From Candidatus Neomarinimicrobiota bacterium (GTDB taxonomy: Bacteria > Fidelibacterota > UBA2242 > B5-G15), in the NCBI GenBank assembly GCA_017656425.1, contig JACDNV010000005.1:122546-186545 (forward strand): a stretch of 64,000 nucleotides of DNA, in the 5' to 3' direction. How positions within the stretch are numbered: the first letter of the stretch is position 1; every line of letters begins with the position of its first letter. Both the position numbers and the translations under genes were made by a program. Of the stretch, positions 46,518 through 54,889 are shown piece after piece. The notes beneath the pieces are model-generated. The model was not told the origin of the DNA, searched no databases, and worked only from the letters and a program-made list of their open reading frames with translations.

Positions 46518-46968
46518 TTAAGCGCAATGGCTCAATACAGAATGCAAAATGCAGAATGCAAATTGAAAAATGCCAAAATAGAAGCGATTTATCAGAACGG
46601 CTATTAGAGTTCGCAGCAAGTAGCATTAAATTGACAGTTAGACTTAAAAGGACTGCTGTGGGACGGTACATAGCAAATCAGCTAATGCGAGCTGCTTCGT
46701 CTTCTGGGGCAAATTATGAAGAGGCATGTGGAGCAGAAAGTAGAGCCGATTTTATAGATAAGATGCAACTCGTCTTGAAGGAATTACGAGAGTCTTTATA
46801 TTGGCTGAAACTGGTGGAGAGAAGCGACTTAATTTCTGGCAATGAGCTACAACCATTATTGGCTGAATCAAACGAATTGATCAAAATTGTTGCAAAATCG
46901 GTAATCACTGCGAAAGGAGGGGGAAAATGACTTTGCAATTTGCACATTGCAATCTTCATTTTGCAATG
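46518..46968 (+). mobile_element. S23/IVP-carrying hairpin element (ORF-bearing form of the repeat)
   Basis: Left end GTTAAGCGCAATGGCTCAATACAG matches the start of the array units, followed by the left arm (to ~46577). The S23 gene then replaces the usual loop. The right arm resumes at 46928 (GACTTTGCAATTTGCACATTGC...) to 46967, matching the array's right arm. So one stem with ORF in its loop, as in 23S rRNA intervening sequences, but here outside rRNA. No transposase or reverse transcriptase is present. The 245 bp between GH1 and this element holds no recognised gene. Confidence 0.8.
46556..46930 (+). CDS. Four-helix-bundle protein of the S23 / 23S rRNA intervening-sequence (IVP) family
   Basis: A 124-residue protein: DLSERLLEFAASSIKLT, LKRTAVGRYIANQLMRAASSSGANYEEACGAESRADFIDK, and LRESLYWLKLVERSDLI are the family signature (TIGR02436 / four helix bundle protein). 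Such proteins are encoded inside 23S rRNA intervening sequences of spirochetes and others, and the fold is related to the Avd accessory protein of diversity-generating retroelements. The ATG at 46556 lies inside the left repeat arm and has no Shine-Dalgarno; the TGA lies at the first bases of the right arm. So the gene's both ends are made of repeat. Confidence 0.9.
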   Translation: MQIEKCQNRSDLSERLLEFAASSIKLTVRLKRTAVGRYIANQLMRAASSSGANYEEACGAESRADFIDKMQLVLKELRESLYWLKLVERSDLISGNELQPLLAESNELIKIVAKSVITAKGGGK

Positions 46969-47196
46969 TTGTATTCACGAAGGAAGGCCACAGCGTCGTA
47001 TAGCTGGTATCGCTCATTGCAAAAATCAGAATGCAAATTGAAAAATGCAAAATCGTCTTTTGTCAGATTTGGCTTTTGTACTCAAAATGTATACGGAAAT
47101 AAATTTGACTTTTGCACTTTGCGATCTTCATTTTGCAATTGCCATAAGGCTATCTTGCCCTTCGGGGAATCGCCTTCGGCGACTTCGTGAATACAA
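46969..47196. repeat. Inverted 14-bp copies of the repeat-unit end
   Basis: TTGTATTCACGAAG at 46969-46982 is the perfect reverse complement of CTTCGTGAATACAA at 47183-47196, the 3' end of the following unit. The two flank the unit at 47011-47199 and 28 bp of unrelated sequence. It looks like an end-to-end junction or rearrangement between two element copies. Confidence 0.7.
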
Positions 47197-47199
47197 GAC
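47011..47199. repeat. Solo ORF-less repeat unit upstream of murQ
   Basis: One full unit of the array family: CGCTCATTGC..., left arm GAATGCAAATTGAAAAATGC, loop with GTATACGGAAATAAATT, right arm, GCCATAAGGC, CCCTTCGGGG and the perfect TCGCC-TTC-GGCGA hairpin, ending GTGAATACAAGAC. It ends about 23 bp before the murQ start, so any murQ promoter would have to lie inside the repeat. Confidence 0.9.
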
Positions 47200-47222
47200 G
47201 GTAGCTTTTCCCAATTGATAAG

Positions 47223-48138
47223 ATGTATAAAAGAAGTTATATATTGACGGAGAAAGAAAATCCAAAGAGTTCAAAGATTGATCTTATGAGTACAGAAGAA
47301 ATTGTAAAATTGATGAATGAAGAGGATGGAACTGTTCATAAAGCAGTTAGAAGAGCTATTCCCGAGATTGTAAAAGCTGTTGATACTGTGTATAATACAT
47401 TAAAGGCTGGTGGTTGGCTGTATTATGTGGGTGCGGGAACAAGTGGAAGGTTAGGAGTACTTGATGCGAGTGAATGTCCCCCCTACATTTTCTGTCTCCC
47501 GTGATATGGTCCAGGGAATTATTGTTGGTGGGTACAAAGCATTACGTATGTCAGTTGAGGGTGCTGAGGATAATCCCGAAGATGGTAAACGTGATTGCGT
47601 GAGAAAGGGGATCAATAAAAATGATGTTGTTATAGGTATTGCTACAGGGGAAACAACACCTTATGTGCATGGTGCTTTGGAGTATGCAAAATCAATAGGT
47701 TGTAAAACTATATTTCTTACAAGTACTCTAAGCAGAGATATAGAAATAAATGCAGATATCGTGATAGAGGTGCTTACATGTCCTGAGATCATTGCGGGTT
47801 CCACCAGATTAAAAGCGGGTACTGCAATAAAAATGGTTTTGAATATGATTAGTACAGCTACTAAAATAAAGCTTGGAAAGGTATACGGGAATTTGATGGT
47901 GGGCCTAAAGGCAGTTAATGAAAATCTGATTGATAGAGGTTGCAGGATTATATCAAAGGTAATAGGTTTATCCTATGAGGAAAGTAAAAAGTATTTATTT
48001 AAGGTTAATAAAAATGTTAAAGTCGCCCTCGTGATGATTAAAAGAGGAATTACAAAGAGACAGGCAATAAAATTGTTAGATAAATATAATGGATTTGTTA
48101 GATTTATATTAGATAATAATGAAGGGGAGGTGTTATGA
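47223..48138 (+). pseudogene. murQ: N-acetylmuramic acid 6-phosphate etherase, frameshifted
   Basis: Two reading frames together encode a full MurQ. Frame one (from 47223) covers LTEKENPKSSKIDLMSTEEI through YVGAGTSGRLGVLDASECPP. Frame two continues PPTFSVSRDMVQGIIVGGYKAL, TGETTPYVHGAL and the C-terminal UBA-like region. The switch is at a run of six C residues (47478-47483) where five would keep frame. MurQ turns MurNAc-6-phosphate into GlcNAc-6-phosphate during cell-wall sugar salvage. A one-base insertion could be real decay or a sequencing/assembly error. No slippery-site pausing structure was recognised. Its end overlaps the mutase start by 4 bp. Confidence 0.9.
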
Positions 48139-49496
48139 ACCCTTATATTTTCAGGGAATATGACATAAGAGGTGTTGTAGAAAAAGATTTTACCGATGAG
48201 GTGGTAGTAAACCTTGGAAAAGCTTTTGGGAGTTATGTAATTGAGAAAGGGGGAAGTAGAATTGTCATCAGTGGAGATGTTAGAATATCAACTCCCAGGT
48301 TAAAAGAACTTTTTACCGAAGGGTTACTCTCAACAGGTGTTAACGTGATAGATGTGGGGATAGTACCGACACCTGTGAATTATTACAGCATGTTTGTACT
48401 GCAAGTCGATGGAGCTGTGCAGATTACTGGTAGTCATAATCCATCGGATATGAATGGATTTAAAATGTCTTATGATAAAAAAGCAGTTTATGGGAAAGAT
48501 ATTCAGTACTTGAGAGAGTTGATTGAAAAAGGTTCATTCAGAACAGGTAAGGGTAGCTTTCAAAAAAAGGAAATTCTACAGGATTATATAAATTATATAG
48601 TTTCCAAGGTAAAGTTGGAAAGGAAATTGAAGGTTGCAATGGACTGCGGGAACGGTACTGCTGGTCTTGCTGCCCCTGAAATTTTTAAGAAAATTGGTTG
48701 CGGTTTGAAAGAACTTTTCTGTGAGATCGATGGTACTTTTCCGAACCATCATCCTGATCCAACTGTTTTAAGCAACCTGAAATGGTTGATTGATGAGATA
48801 AAAAAATGTGATTATGACTTTGGTGTTGCCTATGATGGTGATGCAGATAGAATTGGGGTTGTGGATGATAAAGGAAATATCATCTTTGCTGACTATATAA
48901 TGATTTTATTCCTGGATGAGGTTATAAAAAAGAGTGGAGAGACTATCGTTTTTGATGTTAAGTGTTCTCAGGTGCTGGAAGACCAAATAAAGAGACTTGG
49001 TGGGAAACCATTTATGTGGAAGACAGGACATTCTCTGATAAAGGAAAAGATGAGGGAATTGCGGGTTCCTTTTGCTGGGGAGATGAGTGGGCATATTTTC
49101 TTTGCAGATGATTATTTTGGTTATGATGATGCGATCTACGTATCAGCGAGATTTGCACAAAAAGTTTCGAGGCTTGATAAAAAACTATCGGAGAAGTTAA
49201 AAGAGTATCCTCATTATTATTCAACGCCAGAGATGAGGCTTGAATGTCCTGATGATAAAACAAAATTTGAAATTGCAAAAAAGGCTCATGACTATTTTAT
49301 GAAAAATTATGATTGTATAGATGTCGATGGTGTAAGGATAAAATTTAAGGATGGATGGGGACTTGTTAGAGCTTCTAATACTCAACCTGTTATCGTAACA
49401 AGGTTTGAAGCCATCAGTGAGGGAAGGTTGAACGAGATCAAGGAGTTAGTATTAAATAAGCTTAAAGAATTTGGTGAAATTAAAATCTCGGAGTAA
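48135..49496 (+). CDS. Phosphomannomutase/phosphoglucomutase
   Basis: A 453-residue alpha-D-phosphohexomutase (ManB/AlgC type). The active-site Ser100 is in TGSHNPSDMNGFK, the metal loop is DGDADRIGVVD (~residue 237), the sugar-binding loop is GEMSGHIFFAD, and the phosphate-binding end is RASNTQPVIVTRFEA. It interconverts the 1- and 6-phosphates of mannose and/or glucose, feeding the nucleotidyltransferase and polysaccharide synthesis. GGGAGG precedes the ATG; the ATG overlaps the end of murQ. Confidence 0.93.
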   Translation: MNPYIFREYDIRGVVEKDFTDEVVVNLGKAFGSYVIEKGGSRIVISGDVRISTPRLKELFTEGLLSTGVNVIDVGIVPTPVNYYSMFVLQVDGAVQITGSHNPSDMNGFKMSYDKKAVYGKDIQYLRELIEKGSFRTGKGSFQKKEILQDYINYIVSKVKLERKLKVAMDCGNGTAGLAAPEIFKKIGCGLKELFCEIDGTFPNHHPDPTVLSNLKWLIDEIKKCDYDFGVAYDGDADRIGVVDDKGNIIFADYIMILFLDEVIKKSGETIVFDVKCSQVLEDQIKRLGGKPFMWKTGHSLIKEKMRELRVPFAGEMSGHIFFADDYFGYDDAIYVSARFAQKVSRLDKKLSEKLKEYPHYYSTPEMRLECPDDKTKFEIAKKAHDYFMKNYDCIDVDGVRIKFKDGWGLVRASNTQPVIVTRFEAISEGRLNEIKELVLNKLKEFGEIKISE

Positions 49497-49499
49497 CCT

Positions 49500-50468
49500 T
49501 TGAAAGATTTTGAGGCAAAAATTTTAAATTTAAGGGAATTTATAGATAATCAGATGGATTCTATAGCAGGGAATCTGGTTTTTGATGCAATAAGTGATCT
49601 GGTCTACTATTCCCTATCTTCAAAGGGTAAAAGACTCCGACCTATCCTATTAATACTTGTTGGTTCCGGTTTTGGGGCTGAATTAACTGATCTTATTCAT
49701 CCAGCGCTTGCAATTGAAATTCTTCACACATTTACTCTTATCCATGATGATATAATGGATAGTGATTACTATAGGAGGGGAAGGGAGACCGTCCATAAAA
49801 AATTTGGAATTAACTCTGCTATACTTGCTGGTGATGCTTTGATGTCGTTAGCATTTAGGGAACTTGCAAAAGCTCCAAGGAATGTCTCTGGTTTGCTTGT
49901 TGAGGAGTTAAGTAATGCGATGCTAGAGATATGCGATGGTCAGCAAATGGATATGGATTTTGAAAAAAGATATGATATTTCTAAAAGTGAATATTTGAGA
50001 ATGATTGAAAAAAAGACTGGTAGGTTAATTGCCACTGCCTGTAAATTTGGGGGTATTTTGGCAGTACAGAACGCTGAAATACTACAGAAGCTTGAAGAGT
50101 TCGGAAGACTCGTTGGTGTTGCATTTCAGATACAGGATGATTTACTTGAGGTAATTTCTACAGAAGAAAAAATGGGGAAAAGTTTAAAAAGTGATCTTGA
50201 AAGTGGGAAAAAGACATTTTTAGTTGTCGATTATATGGAAAAGCTGAGCGAATCAGAAAGGGTTAATTTTTGTGAATATTTGATTACTAATTCTGATAAC
50301 AAAACAGTTATTATTGATCTATTTTCAGACTCTGGTACTATTCAAAACGCTGTAAACTTAATACGTGAATATTTAGAAAAGGCTAAATTGGCTATCGGAA
50401 ACTTTCCCATAAATCTTAAAAGTGACTTGATAGCATTTATTGATTATTTATCAAACCGTCAAAACTGA
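49500..50468 (+). CDS. Polyprenyl diphosphate synthase
   Basis: A 322-residue trans-isoprenyl diphosphate synthase. The first aspartate-rich motif is TLIHDDIMDSDYYRRG, the second is AFQIQDDLLEV, and GKRLRPILLIL is the early Lys-Arg motif. Large residues before the first motif suggest a medium/long chain product (e.g. octaprenyl for quinones or C15 to C50), not readable exactly. The start is TTG at 49500 with GGAG upstream. It lies 3 bp after the mutase and directly abuts ptsH. Confidence 0.9.
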   Translation: MKDFEAKILNLREFIDNQMDSIAGNLVFDAISDLVYYSLSSKGKRLRPILLILVGSGFGAELTDLIHPALAIEILHTFTLIHDDIMDSDYYRRGRETVHKKFGINSAILAGDALMSLAFRELAKAPRNVSGLLVEELSNAMLEICDGQQMDMDFEKRYDISKSEYLRMIEKKTGRLIATACKFGGILAVQNAEILQKLEEFGRLVGVAFQIQDDLLEVISTEEKMGKSLKSDLESGKKTFLVVDYMEKLSESERVNFCEYLITNSDNKTVIIDLFSDSGTIQNAVNLIREYLEKAKLAIGNFPINLKSDLIAFIDYLSNRQN

Positions 50469-50735
50469 ATGATAAGAAAGAAAGTAAAGATTTTGAACAA
50501 ATACGGACTACATACAAGACCTGCTACTGCTCTTGTAAATGAAGCGAGCAAATATGATTCCGAGATATATATTATATATAATGGTGTTCGAACAAATGCA
50601 AAGAGTATTCTCGGAATATTGATACTGGCAATTGAACCTGGTGCTGAGGTAGTAATAGAAGCCGATGGTCCTGACGAGAAAGAAGCAATGGAGGGTATAA
50701 TAAGATTAATTGGCAATAAATTTAATATGGAATAA
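50469..50735 (+). CDS. ptsH: Phosphocarrier protein HPr
   Basis: An 88-residue HPr. His15 in KYGLHTRPATAL takes phosphate from enzyme I, and Ser46 in RTNAKSILGILIL is the target of HPr kinase. Both are intact, so both regulatory and transport states are possible. It abuts the polyprenyl synthase gene and ptsI. Confidence 0.95.
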   Translation: MIRKKVKILNKYGLHTRPATALVNEASKYDSEIYIIYNGVRTNAKSILGILILAIEPGAEVVIEADGPDEKEAMEGIIRLIGNKFNME

Positions 50736-50738
50736 GAG

Positions 50739-52460
50739 ATGAAAAAGCTGAAAGGGCACAAAATATCTCCAGGGGTATCTATAGGTCCTGTTTATTATGT
50801 TGAAAGGACAAATTATCTTGTCCCAAGAACGTATATAAAAAATGATGAAATACCTCTGGAAATTTTAAAGTTTAGAAAAGCTATAGGTAAAGCTATAACT
50901 GAATTGACGGAGTTAAAGTCTCTGTTGAAGGGTAAACTAAGAGATGATCAGTTACAATTGATAGATTCTCAGCTAGTAGCTATGGCTGATGAGGAAATGA
51001 TAAAGGAGGTTTTTAGGAGAATAAGAAAATCAAAAAAAAATATTGCTTGGGTTTATCATGAGATAATGACAGAATATGAAAACATGTTAAAGAATACCGG
51101 ATCTTTGTATCAAAGTGAAAGAGTGATAGATATTAACGATATAAAAAGAAGAGTTCTACACCATTTAATATTTAATGAAAAGTATAATTTACCTAAGATA
51201 CAAACTCCCTCTATTGTTATTTGTGAGAGGATGAGTCCCTCTGATTTAATACATTTGCATGATCAGGATATATTAGGGGTGATAACACGATATGGTGGAT
51301 TTGATTCCCATACCGGGATTCTGGCGAGGGCATTAAATATACCTTATATTTCTGGGGTAGATATCGACAAAATAAACGAAAATAGTAATGTAATTCTTGA
51401 TGCGGACAATGAACAGGTTATAATAGATCCTGACCCTATTTTGGAACACGAATATCAAGAACGGAGAAAAAAATTTATAACTAAGATAAAATATTTTAGA
51501 GTTGAAGGAGAGGAACATAAAACAAAAGATGGGAAACAGATAGATATTTATGTTAATGCAGGTTTTTTTGAGGAAGTAAAATTAATAAACATATCATCGG
51601 TCAAAGGAATAGGATTATTTAGGACTGAGTATATCTGCTTTGAGAAAAATGCAATACCTGATGAAGATGAGCAATTTGAGTTATACACAAAGGTTTTATT
51701 ACATATGAAAGGGAAACCAGTGGCCTTCAGAGTATTCGATTTTGGAAGAGATAAAATACTTGATATTCTTGATATAACAGCTCTGAAAGGAATGGAAGTT
51801 TTGGAAGATGTTGGTGGTGTTCGTTTTATGCTTGAAAATCCTTCACTACTTGTAACGCAATTCCGAAGTTTTATAAGGGCATCAAAAAATGGAGAGATTA
51901 GGATACTCCTGCCTCTGGTTTCAAAGGTAGATGAAATAGATGCTTCAATAAAATTGTTTAGAAAAGTTATGAATGAGACTGATTGTAAGAGTCTTGGTTG
52001 TCGTACAGATATTCCTATTGGTGCTATGGTAGAGACAAAAACAGCTATTGAAAATTTGGAAGAAATTGCCAAAAGAGTTGATTTCATGAGTATAGGGACG
52101 AATGATCTTGCCGTATATTTGCTTGGGAAAGGAAGAGACGAGTATATGATAAAGAATCATTATCATCCCGAAATGTTTAGAGCCATAAAGAAAGTGGTAG
52201 AAGTAGGTAAAACTCATAAAAAACCTGTCTATGTCTGTGGTGAGATGGCTGCTGATCCAATTTCACTAATTGGGTTAATTGCTATTGGTATCGATTCAAT
52301 TAGTATAAATTTAAGTGCTTTCAAAACAGTGGTAGACTTAATTTCCAGAATCAGCTTTAAGGAAGTAAGAAAGATGGAAAAATTAATTCTTTCTGAGACA
52401 AATATTCTATCTCTTTATAAAATATTAAAGGCTAAGTATGATGAAATAATGAGTAACTGA
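50739..52460 (+). CDS. ptsI: PTS enzyme I (phosphoenolpyruvate-protein phosphotransferase)
   Basis: A 573-residue enzyme I. The phosphohistidine is H191 in YGGFDSHTGILARALNIP, where the common RTSHAAI is RFDSHTGI. The PEP-binding domain has GIGLFRTEYICF, FRVFDFG, and IPIGAMVET; the last active-site region is SIGTNDLAVYLLG and CGEMAAD. It moves phosphate from PEP to HPr. No enzyme II is in the window, so the relay may serve regulation via HprK or an EII elsewhere. Confidence 0.95.
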   Translation: MKKLKGHKISPGVSIGPVYYVERTNYLVPRTYIKNDEIPLEILKFRKAIGKAITELTELKSLLKGKLRDDQLQLIDSQLVAMADEEMIKEVFRRIRKSKKNIAWVYHEIMTEYENMLKNTGSLYQSERVIDINDIKRRVLHHLIFNEKYNLPKIQTPSIVICERMSPSDLIHLHDQDILGVITRYGGFDSHTGILARALNIPYISGVDIDKINENSNVILDADNEQVIIDPDPILEHEYQERRKKFITKIKYFRVEGEEHKTKDGKQIDIYVNAGFFEEVKLINISSVKGIGLFRTEYICFEKNAIPDEDEQFELYTKVLLHMKGKPVAFRVFDFGRDKILDILDITALKGMEVLEDVGGVRFMLENPSLLVTQFRSFIRASKNGEIRILLPLVSKVDEIDASIKLFRKVMNETDCKSLGCRTDIPIGAMVETKTAIENLEEIAKRVDFMSIGTNDLAVYLLGKGRDEYMIKNHYHPEMFRAIKKVVEVGKTHKKPVYVCGEMAADPISLIGLIAIGIDSISINLSAFKTVVDLISRISFKEVRKMEKLILSETNILSLYKILKAKYDEIMSN

Positions 52461-52480
52461 AAGGTGAAAGGGAGGTTGAT

Positions 52481-53548
52481 ATGAGTTTAAATCTAAGTGT
52501 TGATTTAGAAAACATGTATAGTATCCTTCAAAATTTCCCACAACAAATACGAGAAGCCATAGAAATAGGGAAAAGGCTACAACTTAATAAAAAGATTGAT
52601 ATTAATAATATTGTTTATTGTGGAATGGGGGGTTCCGCCATAAGCGGGGATTTCGTTAAAAATTATTTGCGAGGAGATTTGAAAATACCTATTGAAGTTG
52701 TGAGAAATTACACCTTGCCCGGTTATGTTGATGAGTATTCACTGGTAATTTTAGTTAGCTATTCAGGTAACACTGAAGAGACAATTTCCTGCTTTAATGA
52801 AGCGGTTGAGAAAAAGGCACGTGTTGTTTGCGTTTCAAGTGATGGAAAGATAAAAGATATGTATGATCAGCTAATAAGTCGAGAAGAGAGGATAGCTTTT
52901 ATCGAAGTGCCGAAAGGATATCCACCAAGGACAGCCTTTGGTTACTTATTTGTGCCATTAGTATTTCTTTTAAATAAAATGGGTTATATTCCTGACAATT
53001 ATACAAAAGAAATTGAGGACTCGATTGATTTTCTTGACGAATGTGCGGAAAGGTTTGATCTTGAAAATAGCCCAAATTACCCATATGAATTAGCTCTATC
53101 TCTGATGAATAGAATACCTATTATCTATGGAGTAGCTGATTCAACCGATGTAATAGCACGCAGATGGACAACCCAGTTTTCTGAAAATAGCAAGATACTT
53201 GCATATTATAATTCGCTCCCTGAAATGAATCACAATGAAATAGTCGGCTGGGAGAACCTTAAGGAACTATTAAAAAATTTCAATATAGTTTTCCTGAAGG
53301 ATTCTGGAGATCATGATAGAATAAAATTAAGGCAAAATATCACAAAGAAGCTCCTTGTGGATAAAAATGATGAGTTATTACCGAATAAAGTAATTGAAGT
53401 GAATTCCAAAGGGAATACATTGCTTGAAAGATGGCTATATCTTGTTTATCTCGGAGATTTTATCTCATGGTATATTGCTATAATGTTTGAAACTGATCCA
53501 ACACCTGTGCAAAAGATAGATATTTTGAAAAAATCTTTATCTCAATAA
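52481..53548 (+). CDS. Bifunctional phosphoglucose/phosphomannose isomerase
   Basis: A 355-residue SIS-fold protein of the PGI/PMI family (archaeal/bacterial bifunctional type): GMGGSAISGDFVKNYL, LVSYSGNTEETISC and the late EMNHNEIVGWEN with the catalytic region. It interconverts glucose-6-P, fructose-6-P and mannose-6-P, which fits the adjacent PTS and mutase genes. GGGAGG is present before the ATG. Confidence 0.9.
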   Translation: MSLNLSVDLENMYSILQNFPQQIREAIEIGKRLQLNKKIDINNIVYCGMGGSAISGDFVKNYLRGDLKIPIEVVRNYTLPGYVDEYSLVILVSYSGNTEETISCFNEAVEKKARVVCVSSDGKIKDMYDQLISREERIAFIEVPKGYPPRTAFGYLFVPLVFLLNKMGYIPDNYTKEIEDSIDFLDECAERFDLENSPNYPYELALSLMNRIPIIYGVADSTDVIARRWTTQFSENSKILAYYNSLPEMNHNEIVGWENLKELLKNFNIVFLKDSGDHDRIKLRQNITKKLLVDKNDELLPNKVIEVNSKGNTLLERWLYLVYLGDFISWYIAIMFETDPTPVQKIDILKKSLSQ

Positions 53549-53557
53549 AATTAATAC

Positions 53558-53586
53558 TTGACTGAAGCTGTCACATATTATATATT
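53558..53586 (+). promoter_or_regulatory. Candidate promoter of the bifunctional-nuclease gene
   Basis: TTGACT (53558-53563), a 17-bp spacer, and TATATT (53581-53586). The -10 box ends 14 nt before the ATG at 53601, so the leader would be under 10 nt. Confidence 0.55.
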
Positions 53587-53600
53587 GCATATTGGTTGAT

Positions 53601-54185
53601 ATGGTTAGAGTAAGGATAGATAAGATAGTATTTTACCCTCCGAGTAAAGGATATGCAATTATCCTGAGGGAGATTTCCGGATTTAGACAATTACCTATAA
53701 TTGTAGGGGTTTTCGAAGCACAGGCAATAGCTCTTTCTTTAGAAAAGGTTACAATGCCGAGACCTCTTAGTCATGATCTTTTCATCAACATTTTGAAATC
53801 TCTTGATGCGGAAATAAAAGAGGTGATTGTTACTGATCTGATCGAAGGGACATTTTATGCTAAGGTAATAATAGAAAGAATGTATGATGGAGCTATTTTT
53901 GAAATTGATTCGCGACCAAGCGATTCTATAGCTTTAGCGTTGAGAGCAAATGCTCCGATTTACGTTGAAGAAAAGGTAATGAGAGAGGCTGGACAGCTGG
54001 TAAGAAGGAAAAAATATGAGGATAACATACAAAATATGGAAGAGATTGAATCAGATGACAAATTGAGTAAAATATTTGAATTGCAGTTGAAGTTGCAAAA
54101 GGCGATAGATGAGGAAAATTATGAACTTGCTGCAAAAATCCGTGATGAAATAAATAAGCTGGAAAAGGAGTCGGAGAAAAATTAA
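53601..54185 (+). CDS. Bifunctional nuclease-family protein with UVR domain
   Basis: A 194-residue protein. Residues 1-135 are the DUF151/BFN domain (YPPSKGYAIILRE, LPIIVGVFEAQAIAL, DSRPSDSIALALRANAPIYV); the last ~45 residues form a UvrB/UvrC-type helical hairpin (LQKAIDEENYELAAKIRDEI). BFN domains have reported DNA/RNA nuclease activity; the UVR motif usually mediates protein contacts. The ATG at 53601 is preferred to a TTG three codons upstream that would overlap the promoter. It converges with rnc by 4 bp. Confidence 0.88.
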   Translation: MVRVRIDKIVFYPPSKGYAIILREISGFRQLPIIVGVFEAQAIALSLEKVTMPRPLSHDLFINILKSLDAEIKEVIVTDLIEGTFYAKVIIERMYDGAIFEIDSRPSDSIALALRANAPIYVEEKVMREAGQLVRRKKYEDNIQNMEEIESDDKLSKIFELQLKLQKAIDEENYELAAKIRDEINKLEKESEKN

Positions 54186-54200
54186 TCACTTAATTTTTTT
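54177..54200. terminator. Weak bidirectional terminator between bifunctional nuclease and rnc
   Basis: AAAATTAA (54178-54185) and TTAATTTT (54190-54197) form an A/T-only hairpin with a TCAC loop, flanked by T residues on either strand, at the convergent overlap. AT-only stems are poor terminators. Confidence 0.35.
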
Positions 54201-54886
54201 ATTTCTTTAAAAGCCATTTTTGCTGCATTTTCCTCAGCAAATTTCTTTGTCTTACCAGTTCCAGTTCCAATTTCCTTATTGTTAATATAGACCACAGATT
54301 TGAATGTCTTATCATGATCAGGACCTTTTGAGATGGTGCGAAATTTTACCTTTTTTATTCCTCTTTGGTGACATATTTCTATTAGCTTTCCCTTTATATT
54401 AAAGGAGTCTAATATATCATCCAGATCGATATTCTGGATAATTTTTTTGTTTATGAATTCTCTTACTTTTTTAAAACCACCATCAATATAAATTGCTCCA
54501 ATTATTGCCTCTAATAAACTGTTGGAGAGATTGACAAGTGTGGACTCTTTTTCTAAATCAACATTGTGGTTTACCATCAGATAATTTATAAGGCTTAATT
54601 TTTTACAAATTATATAAAGATTGTATTTATTAACAATTGCAGATCTATACTTTGTTAATTCTCCCTCGGTTTTTGTCGGGAACCTTTTATAAATAAATTC
54701 TGTGATTATGAGTTGTAATACCGAATCACCAAGAAATTCTAATCTTTCGTATGATTCGTCTCTTCTGGAAGCAGCTGATTTATGGGTAATAGCCAATTTA
54801 AGAAGTTTTTTATTTTTAAAAACGTACCCCAGTTTTGCTTCTATTTCAAAACTGGGGTTTTTAAATATGTTTTTTAATATAGTCAA
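54182..54886 (-). CDS. rnc: Ribonuclease III
   Basis: A 234-residue RNase III. ERLEFLGDSVLQLIITEF is the catalytic signature with its acidic residues; the second active-site region EAIIGAIYIDGGF is also intact. A dsRNA-binding domain follows (GKLIEICHQRG, TGTGKTKKFAEENAAKMA). It processes rRNA and cleaves long dsRNA, including stems of rRNA intervening sequences in organisms that have them. It is the last gene of the fab operon and overlaps fabF spacing by 3 bp. Confidence 0.95.
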   Translation of the reverse strand: MTILKNIFKNPSFEIEAKLGYVFKNKKLLKLAITHKSAASRRDESYERLEFLGDSVLQLIITEFIYKRFPTKTEGELTKYRSAIVNKYNLYIICKKLSLINYLMVNHNVDLEKESTLVNLSNSLLEAIIGAIYIDGGFKKVREFINKKIIQNIDLDDILDSFNIKGKLIEICHQRGIKKVKFRTISKGPDHDKTFKSVVYINNKEIGTGTGKTKKFAEENAAKMAFKEIKKLSD

Positions 54887-54889
54887 CTT

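Noticed and set aside
46927..47190. 87-codon plus-strand ORF after the S23 gene
   Set aside because: It is translated repeat arm plus repeat unit; same spurious peptide as in the array.
35703..47199. Retron or diversity-generating retroelement
   Set aside because: No reverse transcriptase or variable/template repeat pair is in the window; the S23-Avd fold link alone is not enough.
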